Source of the DNA: Rhinopithecus roxellana
Taxonomy: Eukaryota > Chordata > Mammalia > Primates > Cercopithecidae
Direction of reading: 5' to 3'
Length of the DNA: 64,000 nt
NCBI RefSeq assembly: GCF_007565055.1
Contig: NC_044558.1
Location: forward strand, 128,514,235-128,578,234
The notes below the pieces were generated by a model. That model did no database searches and was not told the DNA's origin. It saw only the letters and a program-made list of their open reading frames with translations. Shown here one piece after another: positions 40,501-53,980 of this stretch. Each line of letters begins with the position of its first letter. Positions within the stretch are counted from its first letter, which is position 1. The position numbers were made by a program, and so were the translations under genes.

Positions 40501-43500
40501 GTATTCTCTATGTGTCTGTTATGTTCAATTGGTCTATAATGTTGCTGAAGTCCTCTGTTTCCTCATTGATATTCTCTCTGGTTATTCTATTTATAATTGA
40601 AAGTGAGATATTATGACATCAGCCTACTATGGAGGGGTCACTGTAATACACTATTTTATATAAGAGACTTGAGCATCCTTGAATTTTGGTATCCATAGGG
40701 AGTCCTAGAACCATTGCTCACAGATACCAAGAGTTGATTGTATTGTATTTCTCTGTATTTCTCTTTTCAGTTCTATCCATGTTTGCTTTATAGCTTTTGG
40801 GTTTTTGAGATTGAGTGAATATATTGGGTTGTATATTCCTGGTGAATTCACTTAAAAATCATTCTATAATGTCTTTCTGCAACTTGAGACAGTTTTTTAC
40901 TTAAGCTCTTTTTCTTTCTTTGACAAATAGTTACGTTGCAAATTTTCCAAACTTTTATGCTCTGCTTCCCCTTTAAATATAACTTTCTACTTTAGGTCAT
41001 GTCTTTGCTCTCATATCTGAGCATTGCAGGTTGGAAGCAACCAACTTATATCCTTAATGCTTTACTGCTTAGAAATTTCTTCCATCAGATATTCTAAGTC
41101 ATCACTCTTTAGTTCAGACTTCCACAGATCCCCTAGGGTATGAACACAATGCAGCCAAGCACTTTGCTAAGGCATAACAAGAGTGACTTTTGCTACAGCT
41201 CCCAATAACGGTCATTTCCATTTGAGACCTTGTCAGCGTGAACTTCATTGTCCATGTCACGATCTGCATTTTGGTCATAATCATTTATCCAGTTTCCAAG
41301 AAGTTTCAAACTTTCCCTCATCTTATCTTCTTCTGAGTTCTCCAAACTCTTGTAAGCTCTGCTCATTACCTAGTTCCAAAGTCAATTCCACATTTTCAGG
41401 TATCCTTATAGCAATGTCCCACTTCTTGGTAACAATTTTCTGTGTTAGGCCATTCTGGCATTCTTATACAAGAATACGTGAGGCTGGGTAATTTATCAAG
41501 TAAAGAGATTTAACTGGCTCATGATTCTGCAAGCTGTACAAGCATGGCACTGGCATTCTCTCAGCTTCTGAGGAGACCCCAAGGAGCTTTTACTCTTGAC
41601 AGAAGTTAAAGCAGGAGCAGACACATCACATGTTGAGAGAAAGAACAAGAGGGAGGCAAGGTGCCACACACTTTTTAAGCAATCAGATCTTCTGAGAACT
41701 CATTCACTATTGCAAGGACAGCACCAAGCAATGAAGGATCAACCCCCATGACCCAAACACCTCCCACCAGGCCCTACCTCCAACATTGGATATTACATTT
41801 CAGCGTGAGATTTGAATAGGACAAAATACCCAAACCATATCAGCCTCCAAGTCTTCACGAACTGGTATTATATAGGAGAAAACTTTCATCGTCAACCCAG
41901 GCAGAGCTTCTGTCGGACTCTCAAATTTTGATTCTTGTTTAAACTGCTATCTTTTTCTTAGGAACTTCCAGAATCTAGAGTATGTAGGGTCTCATGAGCA
42001 CTTTTAGACAGTGGACAGAGAAGCCACTGTCTAACTCCCAGTTTCTTGGTCAATTCCCAGAAAATTTTGATTATTTCACATGCTATACAATTTTTTGCCT
42101 TCCCAAGGAGAATTTGAAAACTGAAGTGTTTTCTTTATTTTTTGTTCATTTGCTTGTTTGTTTGTTTGTTTCCTTTTGTTTTTTACCTCCTCACTCTGCA
42201 TAGAACTGGGAGCAGGGAGGAGCTGTGGCCAGTGCTCATTTGCTAATTTAAGCCACCATTTTTGCATTCTTTACAGCCCATTGGAAGCAAGCATATGCCT
42301 AGCCCCAAGATAGGCAAGACAATGACCAGCTGCTGGAGTTGGACACAGAAAAGATGAAATGTTAGGTGTGTGGTCGAAATATTTCCCTCCCCATAGAGAA
42401 GCTGGAGTTAAGTTTTTGTTTTTAAATTTTTTTAACTTAGTCCCTCTGCCCTAAGCTATGGGCCAGGAGCGATGGGAATGTTTACATACTAGTTCAAGCT
42501 GCTGTCTTTGTTTTCTGTAGCCTCCAAAGGTCTGGTATGTGATGGGTCCTGTCAACACTTCAAGATAGGTGGTATAGAAGACAGTCGCAAGGATAGTACC
42601 TGAAAAGTTACGATTTTGGATGTGCAGTCCCACTCTGTCTCTCCGCAGGGATAAGCTGGAGATGCGGTTTTCTTATATTCAGTCTATGTTGAGCCAGGGA
42701 AAAGAGCTATTGCAAGTGTTCGCACATGCTTTCAAATTTCTAGTTCTTCTTGAATGCATGGTATTATAATGAGGAGAGGAACAGCAAAAAGGTGTCTCCA
42801 ATCTTCTTAAAAGTGTCAATGTAGCTAATATTGCACATTCCTGGGGTACAATGGCCTGTCAACTAGTTTCTGGATTTTTCACTAATGGAATTGATCTGCA
42901 TATTATTGTTGAATCAGTATGTTCATGAAAGAAAAAAGGGTCCAGTCCTTCCTATTATGCTATCTTGCTGATAACTCAGATAGGCTTTTTTATTACTTAG
43001 ATTGTTTATTTTATACCTGTTAAAAGAGTGCATTTACACTTGAGATATAGCATTTACATAGTACTCTTATTCATGATTTAAGGAAAAATATGATTGAAAT
43101 AAAATGGTTAAACTATCCTTAACATTTAGAGTCTTAACTCTTCAGGGTTACTTTTAAACTCATATTTTCTTATCCTCTGTGCTGTCAAGAGAGTTGAAAA
43201 TACTTATTTCAGGCATGGTGGGAAGCCCTTGTATTGGCTCAGTGGATTTCTTGCAAACTGCTTACATTTCATTGCTGACCCTTTCTTGATTTTATTAGCT
43301 TGTGCCAATAGACATTTTCAGACAACAATGAGACGTCATAGTTCTTCCACAGGTAGTTATTAAATGGTCTGCAAGCTTAAATGTCCAGTGATAGAAATTG
43401 TCCAGTCATGTAATCAGAAAAGCCATCAAGTGCACACAAGCTCAGGCAATGACAACAATATCATGACTGATTCCTAGACAGTATCAGTTGCATTATGTCA

Positions 43501-46500
43501 TCAAATGTTAGACTGATCCTAGTCTCAGAGATGACAAAAAATTAAAATAAAAAAAATCGTGTCTTGGAATTGAGGAAATTTAGTTTACTTTCTTCATACC
43601 ATTATTTCCCTGAACCTACTGTATTTCAAAATGATTTTTGACTGGCTTCTTTAATTATTTATTCTAGGCACTGTCAGGATAACTCCTAATGATTCTCGTT
43701 GGGTTGGAGCTTGGTGGCTTAATTTCCTTACGTCTGGACTATTCTCCATTATTTCTTCCATACCATTCTTTTTCTTGCCCCAAACTCCAAATAAACCACA
43801 AAAAGAAAGAAAAGCTTCCCTATCTTTGCCTGTGTTGGAAACAAATGATGGAAAGAATCAAACAGCTAATTTGACCAATCGAGGAAAAAATATTACCAAA
43901 AATGTGACTGGTAAGTATTTTACATTCATTGTCAATTTGGAGTTGTTAATCTCAATGAAAAGGAAGAATAAGTATTCCAAAATAATAAAGCATACCCAAC
44001 TCATCTGGAATTGGCCTTCTTTTGCACTAAATTTAGATAAATTATTTTTCTAAAACTACTATTAAAGTTAACATATGTATCTTGAGCACATAACAAGTGG
44101 AAGAGAATTAGGTTTGGGCTTTTTAGCAGGGAGAAACCAACCAAAGTTCACAAACATCCATTTTTTTATGAGCCAAGTACTATATATTAATTTTAATATT
44201 ATATGGTCTAAACTGGGAGAGTTCAAAGAATTATAATATTTCATTTCTTCATTTATTCAACAAATGGTACCAGGAACTGTACTATGCCCTGGTAATAAAA
44301 CATTACCTCTATTTTTCAAGAACCTGGTGGGCGATATTGAGAAATACACAGACAATAGCAATATAGTGCCTTAAGTAATATGGTGAAATTAAACTTAACT
44401 ATTCTCAGGTGTAGAGATGGATTAAGGCGAGGAAGTCAGGAGAAGTTTCTCCCTAGGTAATTAGAGTAATATTTCTTTTGGTAATTATCTATCTCTCTAT
44501 CTTATCTAAATATTCAAAATAAAGTGGAAACAAGGGTGGTAGTTAAGATAATTAGAGTTAGTAATGTAAATTGGGATGCATCAGCATTTGATAGTGCCTC
44601 CTCATTTGAATATAAGCCCTGGGACTAATGGAGAACCATTGAGAGTCAATAAACAAAGAGAATGACTTGGCAGCAGTCAGAGCAAGATATGTGAATCAGT
44701 GAGGTGTTGACAGCAGTTTTCAGATTAGGGAGAAATGGTGAAATAGTAAAAGCCAAAGCAGTGCAACACCTAAACCCTTGACGTCTTTTTCAAGTTTTCT
44801 TTAAAGTAAGATGACAAATTCTCCAGTGTAAACTACGTTCTTCCTTTCATCAGGTCTTTTACTTATTACTTTATTGTTATTTTCTCCTTTCTATCACACT
44901 AACCCAAGAGCAATGGTGTTCTGGTACTCTTTATATTGGCTCATAGCAGAGAACTGTTAAGTTTCAGCTGCATTGATAGGTTGAAATTGTTCATGGCAAG
45001 AGAATTACCATGATTTATGACCATGAAATTGGGATATATTACAAGTAGAAGTTTGTTTCCCAAGAATCAGATGTTAAACATTTATGTTTTTAAAAATTAA
45101 CGTTCACACTAAAAGTACTATACCAATAATTTTCATTTTGTATATGTTTCTACTCTACCAAATCAAATCTTCAAAAAATATTAGATTGTCTAAACCTATA
45201 AGGAGCAGGGTTGACTGTGATCCAAAAAGAACAGAGAGGATAACGAAGATGTAAAAATAGGACAGTTGCAGACATAATCTGTATTATGAACAGTTTTTGT
45301 AGGAATGACCCTAATAAAGAGGATCTTAAGTATGTATTTATTAGGAATGGATAAAATAAGAATATATAGTCAGAAAAAAAAATTGAATTTATTCCATATG
45401 CTCTTGAATAGAACTAAAACTGATTAGAAAGAAAAGATGATTTCAGTTCATTACAAAAACTGTGTAAACAATGAGAACTTTCCAAAAGTGGAGCAAATTG
45501 CTTCCTGAGGTACTCAGTTTAATGCCACTTAAGTTGTTTGTTGATCCACTTATTAATGATATATAGTAGATCATGACCATACAGAAGTTTACACTGGATG
45601 ACATCGAATTTCTCATCCTCAAAAATGCAATGATTGTGTGAATATATATACTCCATTTCTGTTGAAGAAAGGCCACAACTCACTTATGATACTTACAAAT
45701 CAGGGACGGTTCTTCATGACTAGGGAAACCTGTGGAGAGAAATGTGGCACTTTTGCCTAAGAATTGTAAATGTTTTTTATTCCTACTCTACATTTTCTTT
45801 CCTCTTCTTTTTTTCTCTTCTGTTTCTTTTCTCTAACTCCCTTTTCTCCTTATTTTAAGCGGATGCAACTCTTTTGTAGCTGACATTAGATGAATGTCTT
45901 AGTTCTGACCATATCTAATGAAAATCTTTAGAGATTTAAATAGAGAAAAATATTTCAAAGCACGTGTTCATCCATCTCTCAGTAACCATATCTTGGCTGT
46001 GTCTTGATGAACTCTGATACTTTCTACTGTTTTTCTAAGTAGTTCCTTCTACTTTTAACTCCTATTACAGCTAGTTGACCTGGTGATCACAGCTCCAAAT
46101 GACATAATTTCTGCCATGAACAGAAGTTAGAAGCTTGTTACCACAGCTTTTGTAGGGATAGGTGGTTTTATTATGACTATTATAATACTACTTGAGACAC
46201 AACATTATCTCCTGGCTGTTTTCCTTGTATCTTAAGACAGAGGGTTAATGATATTGCCAAATTTACTGAGAAAGTATGTTATGGTAGAAAAGCTGTATAC
46301 TAGAGAAACAAGAGGTCTGAGTCCTCATACTAAATTAATCTTTAAGAATTTTGAACCTCAATGTTCTAATTTCTGTGAGTTTTGGATTATGCTGTCTTTA
46401 CATTTCCATTTAATAGTTATATTTTAATATAATATATAATTAAGTACTAAAAAATAAGAAACATCATATGTCTTTTTCACTTTTTTGTTTGTTTGTTTTT

Positions 46501-49500
46501 GGTTTTTGTTTGTTTGTTTGTTTGAGATGGAGTCTTGCTCTGTTGCCTAGGCTAGGGTGTAGTATCACCATCTCAGCTCACTGCAACCTTTGCCTCTCGA
46601 GTTCAAGCGATTCTCCTGCCTCAGCCTCCCGAGTAGCTGAGATTACAGGTGTGTGCCATGATGATGGCTAAAATTTGTATTTTTAGTAGAGACGGGGTTT
46701 CACCATGTTGGCCAGGCTGATCTCGAACTCCTGGCCCCAGGTGATACATCCACCTCGGCCTCCCAAAGTGCTAGGATTACAGGAGTGAGCCACTGTGCCT
46801 GGCCTTCACTTTCGTTTTTTGAACAATTAGCATATTGTCTGGTACCCAGTTGAAAACCTAACATTTGTTGAATGAATGAATGAATAAGTGAATTAAGATG
46901 TTTGCAATAGTATTGTAAAGTACCCAGGATAACCAAATATTAAGTGAAGAAAGCAAGTTACAAACCAGCACTTATGTACGACCCTATTTGAGGGTAAAAT
47001 AAACTCATAAATATTAATATTCATATGGAAAATTTTGAAAGGATACATTTAAAAACTGTGGACAGCCTGTGGTATTGCAGACTATTCTCACTGTTTGCAT
47101 GATGTGGTATTGCAGACTATTCTCACTCTTTGCGTTATGTGTTTATAGAATTTTAAATCTTACATGACTTATGTTCACAAGTTTTAGGTATAAATATATG
47201 TCTAAGTTACATTCAAATATTTTCTTTATTTTTACAATTTTATAGGTTTTTTCCGGTCTTTTAAAAGCATCCTTACTAATCCCCTGTATGTTGTATTTGT
47301 GCTTTTGACGCTGCTACAAATAAGCAGCTTTATTGGTGGTTTTACTTATGTCTTCAAATATGTAGAGCAACAGTATGGTCAGCCTTCATCTAAGGCTAAC
47401 GTCTTATTGGGTAAGACATATTTTTTACTTGTGTGCTTAATAAGTGAAATACTACTAAGTACTGTATTCCAAGTGACATTTTATTGTAAAAGTGACTTTG
47501 TATTTTAGTAATACAAAATAAGTACAATTTTCTTGTATTCTTTCTCAAATGCTATTAAACATATGAAACTTGTGATGTCATTATTGCTCTGCATTTGAAG
47601 TTGTATCTTATTTTAGATGAGTTCCTGAAGAAAATGTTGCAAATAAATGGAAAATTTAGAGGTAATATCTGTATAATTGGGACTTATAATTTAGTGCTGA
47701 GATCCTGAGACAAACCCTTTTGTAATTATAATCATTATAATTCTATAATTTATGGACTTTGAAATCAAGATTCAGTTACTTACAAAAATATGACACTAAT
47801 AGTTCCAAACAGAGTATCAATTTAAATACATCAAAATATGCATAATTCAAAACAAATATCATATTTTACAGAGTATTTTTTGCTACAATATCTATTTTCG
47901 ATGGCATATTTTGATGTGCTTATTAAGGAAAGTTTCCTTGTATTATTCTTCCCACAATTCTAGTATTGTAGACACATTATAGAAATTCAATAAATATATG
48001 ATGAATTAAACAACTTATCATGTGGTATGTAACTAGGTCATACGTAAACAAGAAAATGAATGTACTGAAGCAGGAGACCAAGCTTCCAGATAATCTCTTT
48101 ATTGATCTCTTTGTAGATCTTAAAATCTAAAGATAATGTTTTGACTCCCAGTAACGTAGCCTGAGCTTTTTCCTAGAGAAGACTTCATCTTCAATAACTC
48201 TTACTAGACAATGATATGCAAAAGTTACAGGAGGGATTAAACATTATTAATCCTGTGTGTAGACCTATTTGTCAATTCAGGTTCTATATGTTTTTTAATA
48301 AATGACAAAGATATATTAATTATTCTATTGTTAAGCTCTGGGCAGATTTAGTGTGAATTATTGAGGGTTAGAACTCTATGTGAGAGAGGTAAAAGGCTTT
48401 AGATGAATTTCCATAAGCAGAAAGATGGTGTTTTGTTGTTGTTGATTTCCAGAAAAACAAAATTGCCTCATAGAAATTATCTGCTCCAACAAACAAATAT
48501 CCTTAGCCACTGCCTTTTGCTATTGAGGGAACCAAACTGTCATCATTGGCAGGAACAAATTACATGGATCCCCTACCACCGTCCAGCTCTGTCATTCTTC
48601 TTTTTAAAAAGTAATAAGATTGGCATTCTACTATAAAGACACATACACACATATGTTTATTGCAGCACAATTTACAATAGCAAAGACTTGGAACCAACCC
48701 AAATGACCACCAATGATAGACTGGATAAAGAAAATGTGGCACATATACACCATGGAATACTATGCAGCCATAAAAAATAAAGAGTTTATATCCTTTGCGG
48801 GGCATGGATGAAGCTGGAAACCATCATTCTCAGCAAACTAACACAGGAACAGAAAACCAAACACTGCATGTTCTCACTCACAAGTGGGAGTTGAACAATG
48901 AGAACACATGGACACAGGGAGGGAAACATCACACACCGGGCCTGTTGCGGGGTAGGGGGCAAGGGGAGGAAGAGCATTAGAACAAATACCTAATGCACCC
49001 AGGGGTTAAAACCTAGATGACAAGTTGATAGGTGCGGCAAACCACAATGGCACATGTATGTGTATGTAACAAACATGCACGTTCTGCACATGTATCTCAG
49101 AACTTAACATGAAATTTTAAAAAGAAGCAATAATATTGAATAAATTTGATTGACATACACTGTGTTTCATCTATAAAGACATATCAGAAAACCTATATAT
49201 ATTACAACTTTTTTTCTTTTTTTTTTCTAGGAATCGTAACCCTACCTATTTTTGCAAGTGGAATGTTTTTAGGAGGATATATCATTAAAAAATTCAAATG
49301 GAACTCAGTTGGAATTGCCAAATTCTCATTTTTTACTGCTGTCATGTCATTGTTATTTTACCTATTATATTTTTTCATACTCTGTGAAAATAAATCAGTT
49401 GCCGGCCTAACCATGACCTATGATGGGTTTGTATATATCACTGTATCAATTGCATAATATGTTAACCATCTAATTAAGAATCTCTGTATAATACAAGGCA

Positions 49501-52500
49501 GAAAACAATTTTAACTAAACTTTCTTTAAGTTAAGAGAAATTTCAATTTAAACTTTTTTAAATATCTGTTTCTTAAGACCCCAAACACATTATTTTATTC
49601 ATCCATTAAAAAGAAGCAACATAGGTGGTAATAATAATAACTGTTATTTATGTGGTACTTACAATTAGTAGAGGGTACTTTTATCCTTATTTTATGAATG
49701 GGAAAAGTAAGGCTTAGAGAAATACATGGATTACACAGCTAGCATTGTTAAGATTCTAATTCAAATTTGGGTTTTTTTAAGTCTAAAACTCTTAGTCTTA
49801 ACCATCACTGTAATCTTGGATGGATCGCAAGAGTCACATAAATGACATTATCCAAAAGTGACTAAACAACTTTTATCTACAGTTCATATTGATGTTTAAC
49901 AACTACCTTTACAAAAGAACACTTTTAATGTTGTACCAAATTTTCTTTTTTGCAAGCTAATATTGCTTTTTCTGATATTATCTACATTGGAAGTAGCATT
50001 AAGAAATATTCTATATATAATTGCATATTAGACATTGAAGAATCTTTACTTTTCCATGAATACCATGTATAGCAAAGCATTTTTAGTGCAACAGTCTCCA
50101 CCTCAAATCAAGGGCAAGAATCCTATGCAGTTTTCTAATAATCTCCTGAATATAGTGCACAAGTTCAAAACTATTTTTGTAATAATACTAAGATATTATT
50201 TGCCTTTTTATTCTCATGCTCTCCTGGCAGTATAGTGATATTTTCTAATGCTCCGAGGTATGTTATTAATTCATCAATCCGACTGCTAACAATGTGTGTG
50301 CTTATGTACTTTTGTGTATTAAAATTTTCTTAGTATTACTTTCTAATATAGTACATGTCAAGAGAGCAACTTAATTTAACAAAATCCCTTTGGAACAGGC
50401 CCTCAATCTTTTATAAGAGTGTGAAGGACTTCTGAGAACCAATTTTTTTTTCCAAAAGAAAAAACCCTGTGAGGTTGACATTATTATCTATGACTTACAA
50501 ATGGCAAAACTGATTTTAGAAAGAAGTACCAGAATTAATATAAACACAGATGTGACTGATTGCAATATCTGGACTGGGTCATTGTCTTAGTCCATTTAGG
50601 CTGCAAAATTCCAGGTAGCTTATTAATACATAGAATTTTTCAAGATTCTAAAGGCTGGAACATGTAAGACCAAGGTGATGGCAGATTTGGTGTCTGGGGA
50701 GGGCCCATTTCTTAATTCATAGATGGTATCTTCTCATTGCGTCGAGGCATGGTGGATGGAACAGGCAAAGGGTCAATAATTCCATTCATGAGTACTCATC
50801 CTCATGACCTTATCACTTGCTAGAGGCCTGACTTCATAAAGTCTTCATATACGAGATTAGTTTTCAATCTATGAATTTGGGGGTCGCAAACGTTCTGACT
50901 ATAGTAGTCGTAAACCATTCTGCTTAACCACTCCAAGTAGTATTTCCTCAAGCAGAATATGCTTTTTAATAAAACTATTGATAATGTAATTTCTGAAGTA
51001 TAAATCTTAGTTTTTCTTTTAAATTATGTGCTCATTCAAAGATAACACATCAATCCTCAATTATTATCAAACATTTGAAAGAAAATTTTTTAAACGTTTA
51101 AGCAGAAATGAATTATACAAAAAATATATTTTATAATTTTAGCTATGGTATAATCATATTTTATAATTTATAACCATTTTGTAAAGGAAATCAGTATAAA
51201 GTGTACTATAGTTTTATTTCAAAAATATTCCCAGTTTTTCTAGCCTTTTTCTATTATTCTTGATTTTTCATTTTGTAGAGGCTCTGCTTTAAGCATGTCT
51301 GATTTTTTTCTTACACATTACAATAGAGATTTTTAAATTCAACCTAGTTAAATAGCATTCATAAACTCACAAGACTTTACAGTGAGCTGAGAGGAATGTC
51401 AGTCTAATGTCATCACCTTACTGAAGAGAAACTCAGTCTCAGAAAAAAGACGTAACTTATCTAATGTGAAATTTCTTGATAGAATCATAACAACTTCTTG
51501 TCTAAGTCTTACTTAATATCTTTGGTTTGTTTTTACATTTTGCTTTTTCTAAGTCACAAGTCATGTCTTGGCAAAGATGGAGAGCATAAAATAAATAAGC
51601 ATTAAAACAAACTTTGCCATTTCACATCATCAAAGCAAATTTCTTCATATAAAGAAAAATTCTGTATCTTCTCTTTTTCTTTTCCCTCTTTCTCTGCTTC
51701 CACTTCTTCCTTCTCCTCCCCTTCTTTGTCTTTTTCTTCTCTCACTCTCTCTTTTTGATATATGTCTATCATATATTTCCAGAAATAATCCAGTGACATC
51801 TCATAGAGATGTACCACTTTCTTATTGCAACTCAGACTGCAATTGTGATGAAAGTCAGTGGGAACCAGTCTGTGGAAACAATGGAATAACTTACATCTCA
51901 CCTTGTCTAGCGGGTTGCAAATCTTCAAGTGGCAATAAAAAGTCTATAGTGAGTATTAGTTTTTATTTTCCTCTCCTTATTCAAAAGCAAGGATTAGATT
52001 GAAAAATTTTTTTACCAAATCTTTGTGTAACTGTAAACTGTAAGGACTCCATTTAAAAGATAAAAGAGAAAGTTTCCAATATTATCTGTTATTGTGATGG
52101 GTGTGATGTTGTATAAACAAAGTTTTATATAAAAGTCTGCTTAGGGCAAAATCAGGTTTTTCTGTTACTTGAATTCTAATTGGAGATCACCCCACTTTTT
52201 TCCTTTGAGATTATAAGACTATTACCTTTTAGAATTTGAATACATTTAGAATATCTAAAAAGTACCTAATTTGACTGAAGCCTATAATTTTCATTACTTT
52301 ATCCCTCAGAATTCAGGAAAATGTCCTGAGTTAACCCATTGTTAGCACTTCCTATCTTACTAAGACAAAAATCAATATGCAATGTTATATTCGGATTCTG
52401 ATCTGTTTAGCTCTGGAATCACTACCCTTTTTACTTTCTAAGAAATTAATCAAGGCTTCATGCTCACTTAACCGCCCTATTCTTGATTTTCTATTTTGAT

Positions 52501-53927
52501 TTTTCCAAAATTGGCACTTCTACCCAAGATAATGTAGTATCCTGCTCACCTACTACCAATATATCCCACAGAAATGTCATTTCTTTCTTCTCGCAAAACC
52601 TTTCTTTCCATGTGAACTACGGTTTTTCTCTAATCTCCTGGGTAGCTCCCTATCATTGGGAATGGGTTATGGTGTTTTCCACTCAACATCTCACAAAGTC
52701 GTGTAATGTTTTCCTAGGAACTTTTACTATTACCAACATTAGTGAAACAGTCAGCTACAATTATTGCTCTCGGCCACATCCTTCTGTGTTTGATTTTTAA
52801 ACATTCTCCATCTACTCTTGCCCACAGATCTATCAATTGTAATATGTAAGGGCATGTAGAACTTTAAAGAATAAAGCATCCTGGACTTTTTGAAAATATT
52901 TAAGTGCAACTTTAATAAACTTGCACAAATATGGCCCAAAGACTATACTTAAAAGCTCACACCTCAGTCATGGCAATAATGACTCTGTTGTTCGGTTGTT
53001 TCCTTTTCCTTTGCTATTTATTTTTACTTTGCTATTTTTTAAAAAATAATTCAACTCTTATTCTAGGTAAAGGGGGTCCAAATGAAGATGTATTACATGG
53101 GTATCTTGTGATAAGCTGAGGTTTAGGGTACAATCGTTCCTATCCCCCAGGTAGGGAGCATAATACCCAATAAGTAGTTTTTTAGTACTTGCTCCTCTTT
53201 TCCTCTGTCCATCCTAGCAGTCTGTAATATGTATTTTTCCTGTCTTTATATTCGTGTGTACCCAGTGATTAACTTCCACTTATAAGTGAGAACATGTGGC
53301 ATCTGGTTTTCTGTTCCTATGTTAATTCACTTAAGTTGATGACCTCCAGCTGCATCCAGGCTGCTGTAAGGGACATTATTTCATTCGTTTTTGTGGCCAT
53401 GTAGTATTCCATTGTCTATATGTACCACATTTCTTTATTCAATTCACTGTTGATGGGCACCCAGGTTGAGACCATGTCTTTGCTATTGTGAATAATGCTG
53501 TGATGACTATATAGGTATATAAGTAGATATGTTTTTGGTAGAATAATTTATTTTCCTTTGGGTATATAGCCAGTAGTGGGATTGCTGAGTTGAATGGTAG
53601 TTCTGTTTAAGTTCTTTGAGAAATCTCAAAACTACTTTACACAGTGACTGAACTAATTTACATTCCTACCAACATAGGATAAGCATTCTCTTTTTTCCTG
53701 CAGCCTTGCCAGAATCTTTTTTTAACGTTTTAATAACAGCCATTCTGACTGGTGTGAGATGGTATCTCCTTGGGATTTTGATTTGCATTTTTCTGATGAT
53801 TAGTGATGTTAAACATTTCATGTGTTTGTTGGCTGCTTATATGTCTTCCTTTGAGAAGTGTCTGTTCATGTCCTTTGTCTACTTTTTAATTTTTTATTGT
53901 TCTTTGCTTGTTGAATTGTTCAAGTTT

Positions 53928-53980
<53 letters not shown>

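Larger units (their letters stand above)
37850..42965 (-). mobile_element. L1 (L1PB/L1MA-like), minus strand, split by an MST element
   Basis: 3' UTR at the left ('aatgataagtgagaacatac'), ORF2 text through about 40939, then after a MaLR insertion a stretch with 5' UTR-like character (41843-42965) ending near 'gctatcttgctgataactc'. Broken throughout. The ORF2 part is clear; assignment of the right 1.1 kb to the same L1 is an inference. Confidence 0.68.

Noticed and set aside
51602..51928. 108-codon minus-strand frame with a Glu/Lys-rich stretch
   Set aside because: Antisense to exon 11 and a pyrimidine-rich intron tract; low complexity explains it.
52483..52800. 105-codon open frame in intron 11
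   Set aside because: No homologous feature recognised, no splice context, and frame length is compatible with chance.
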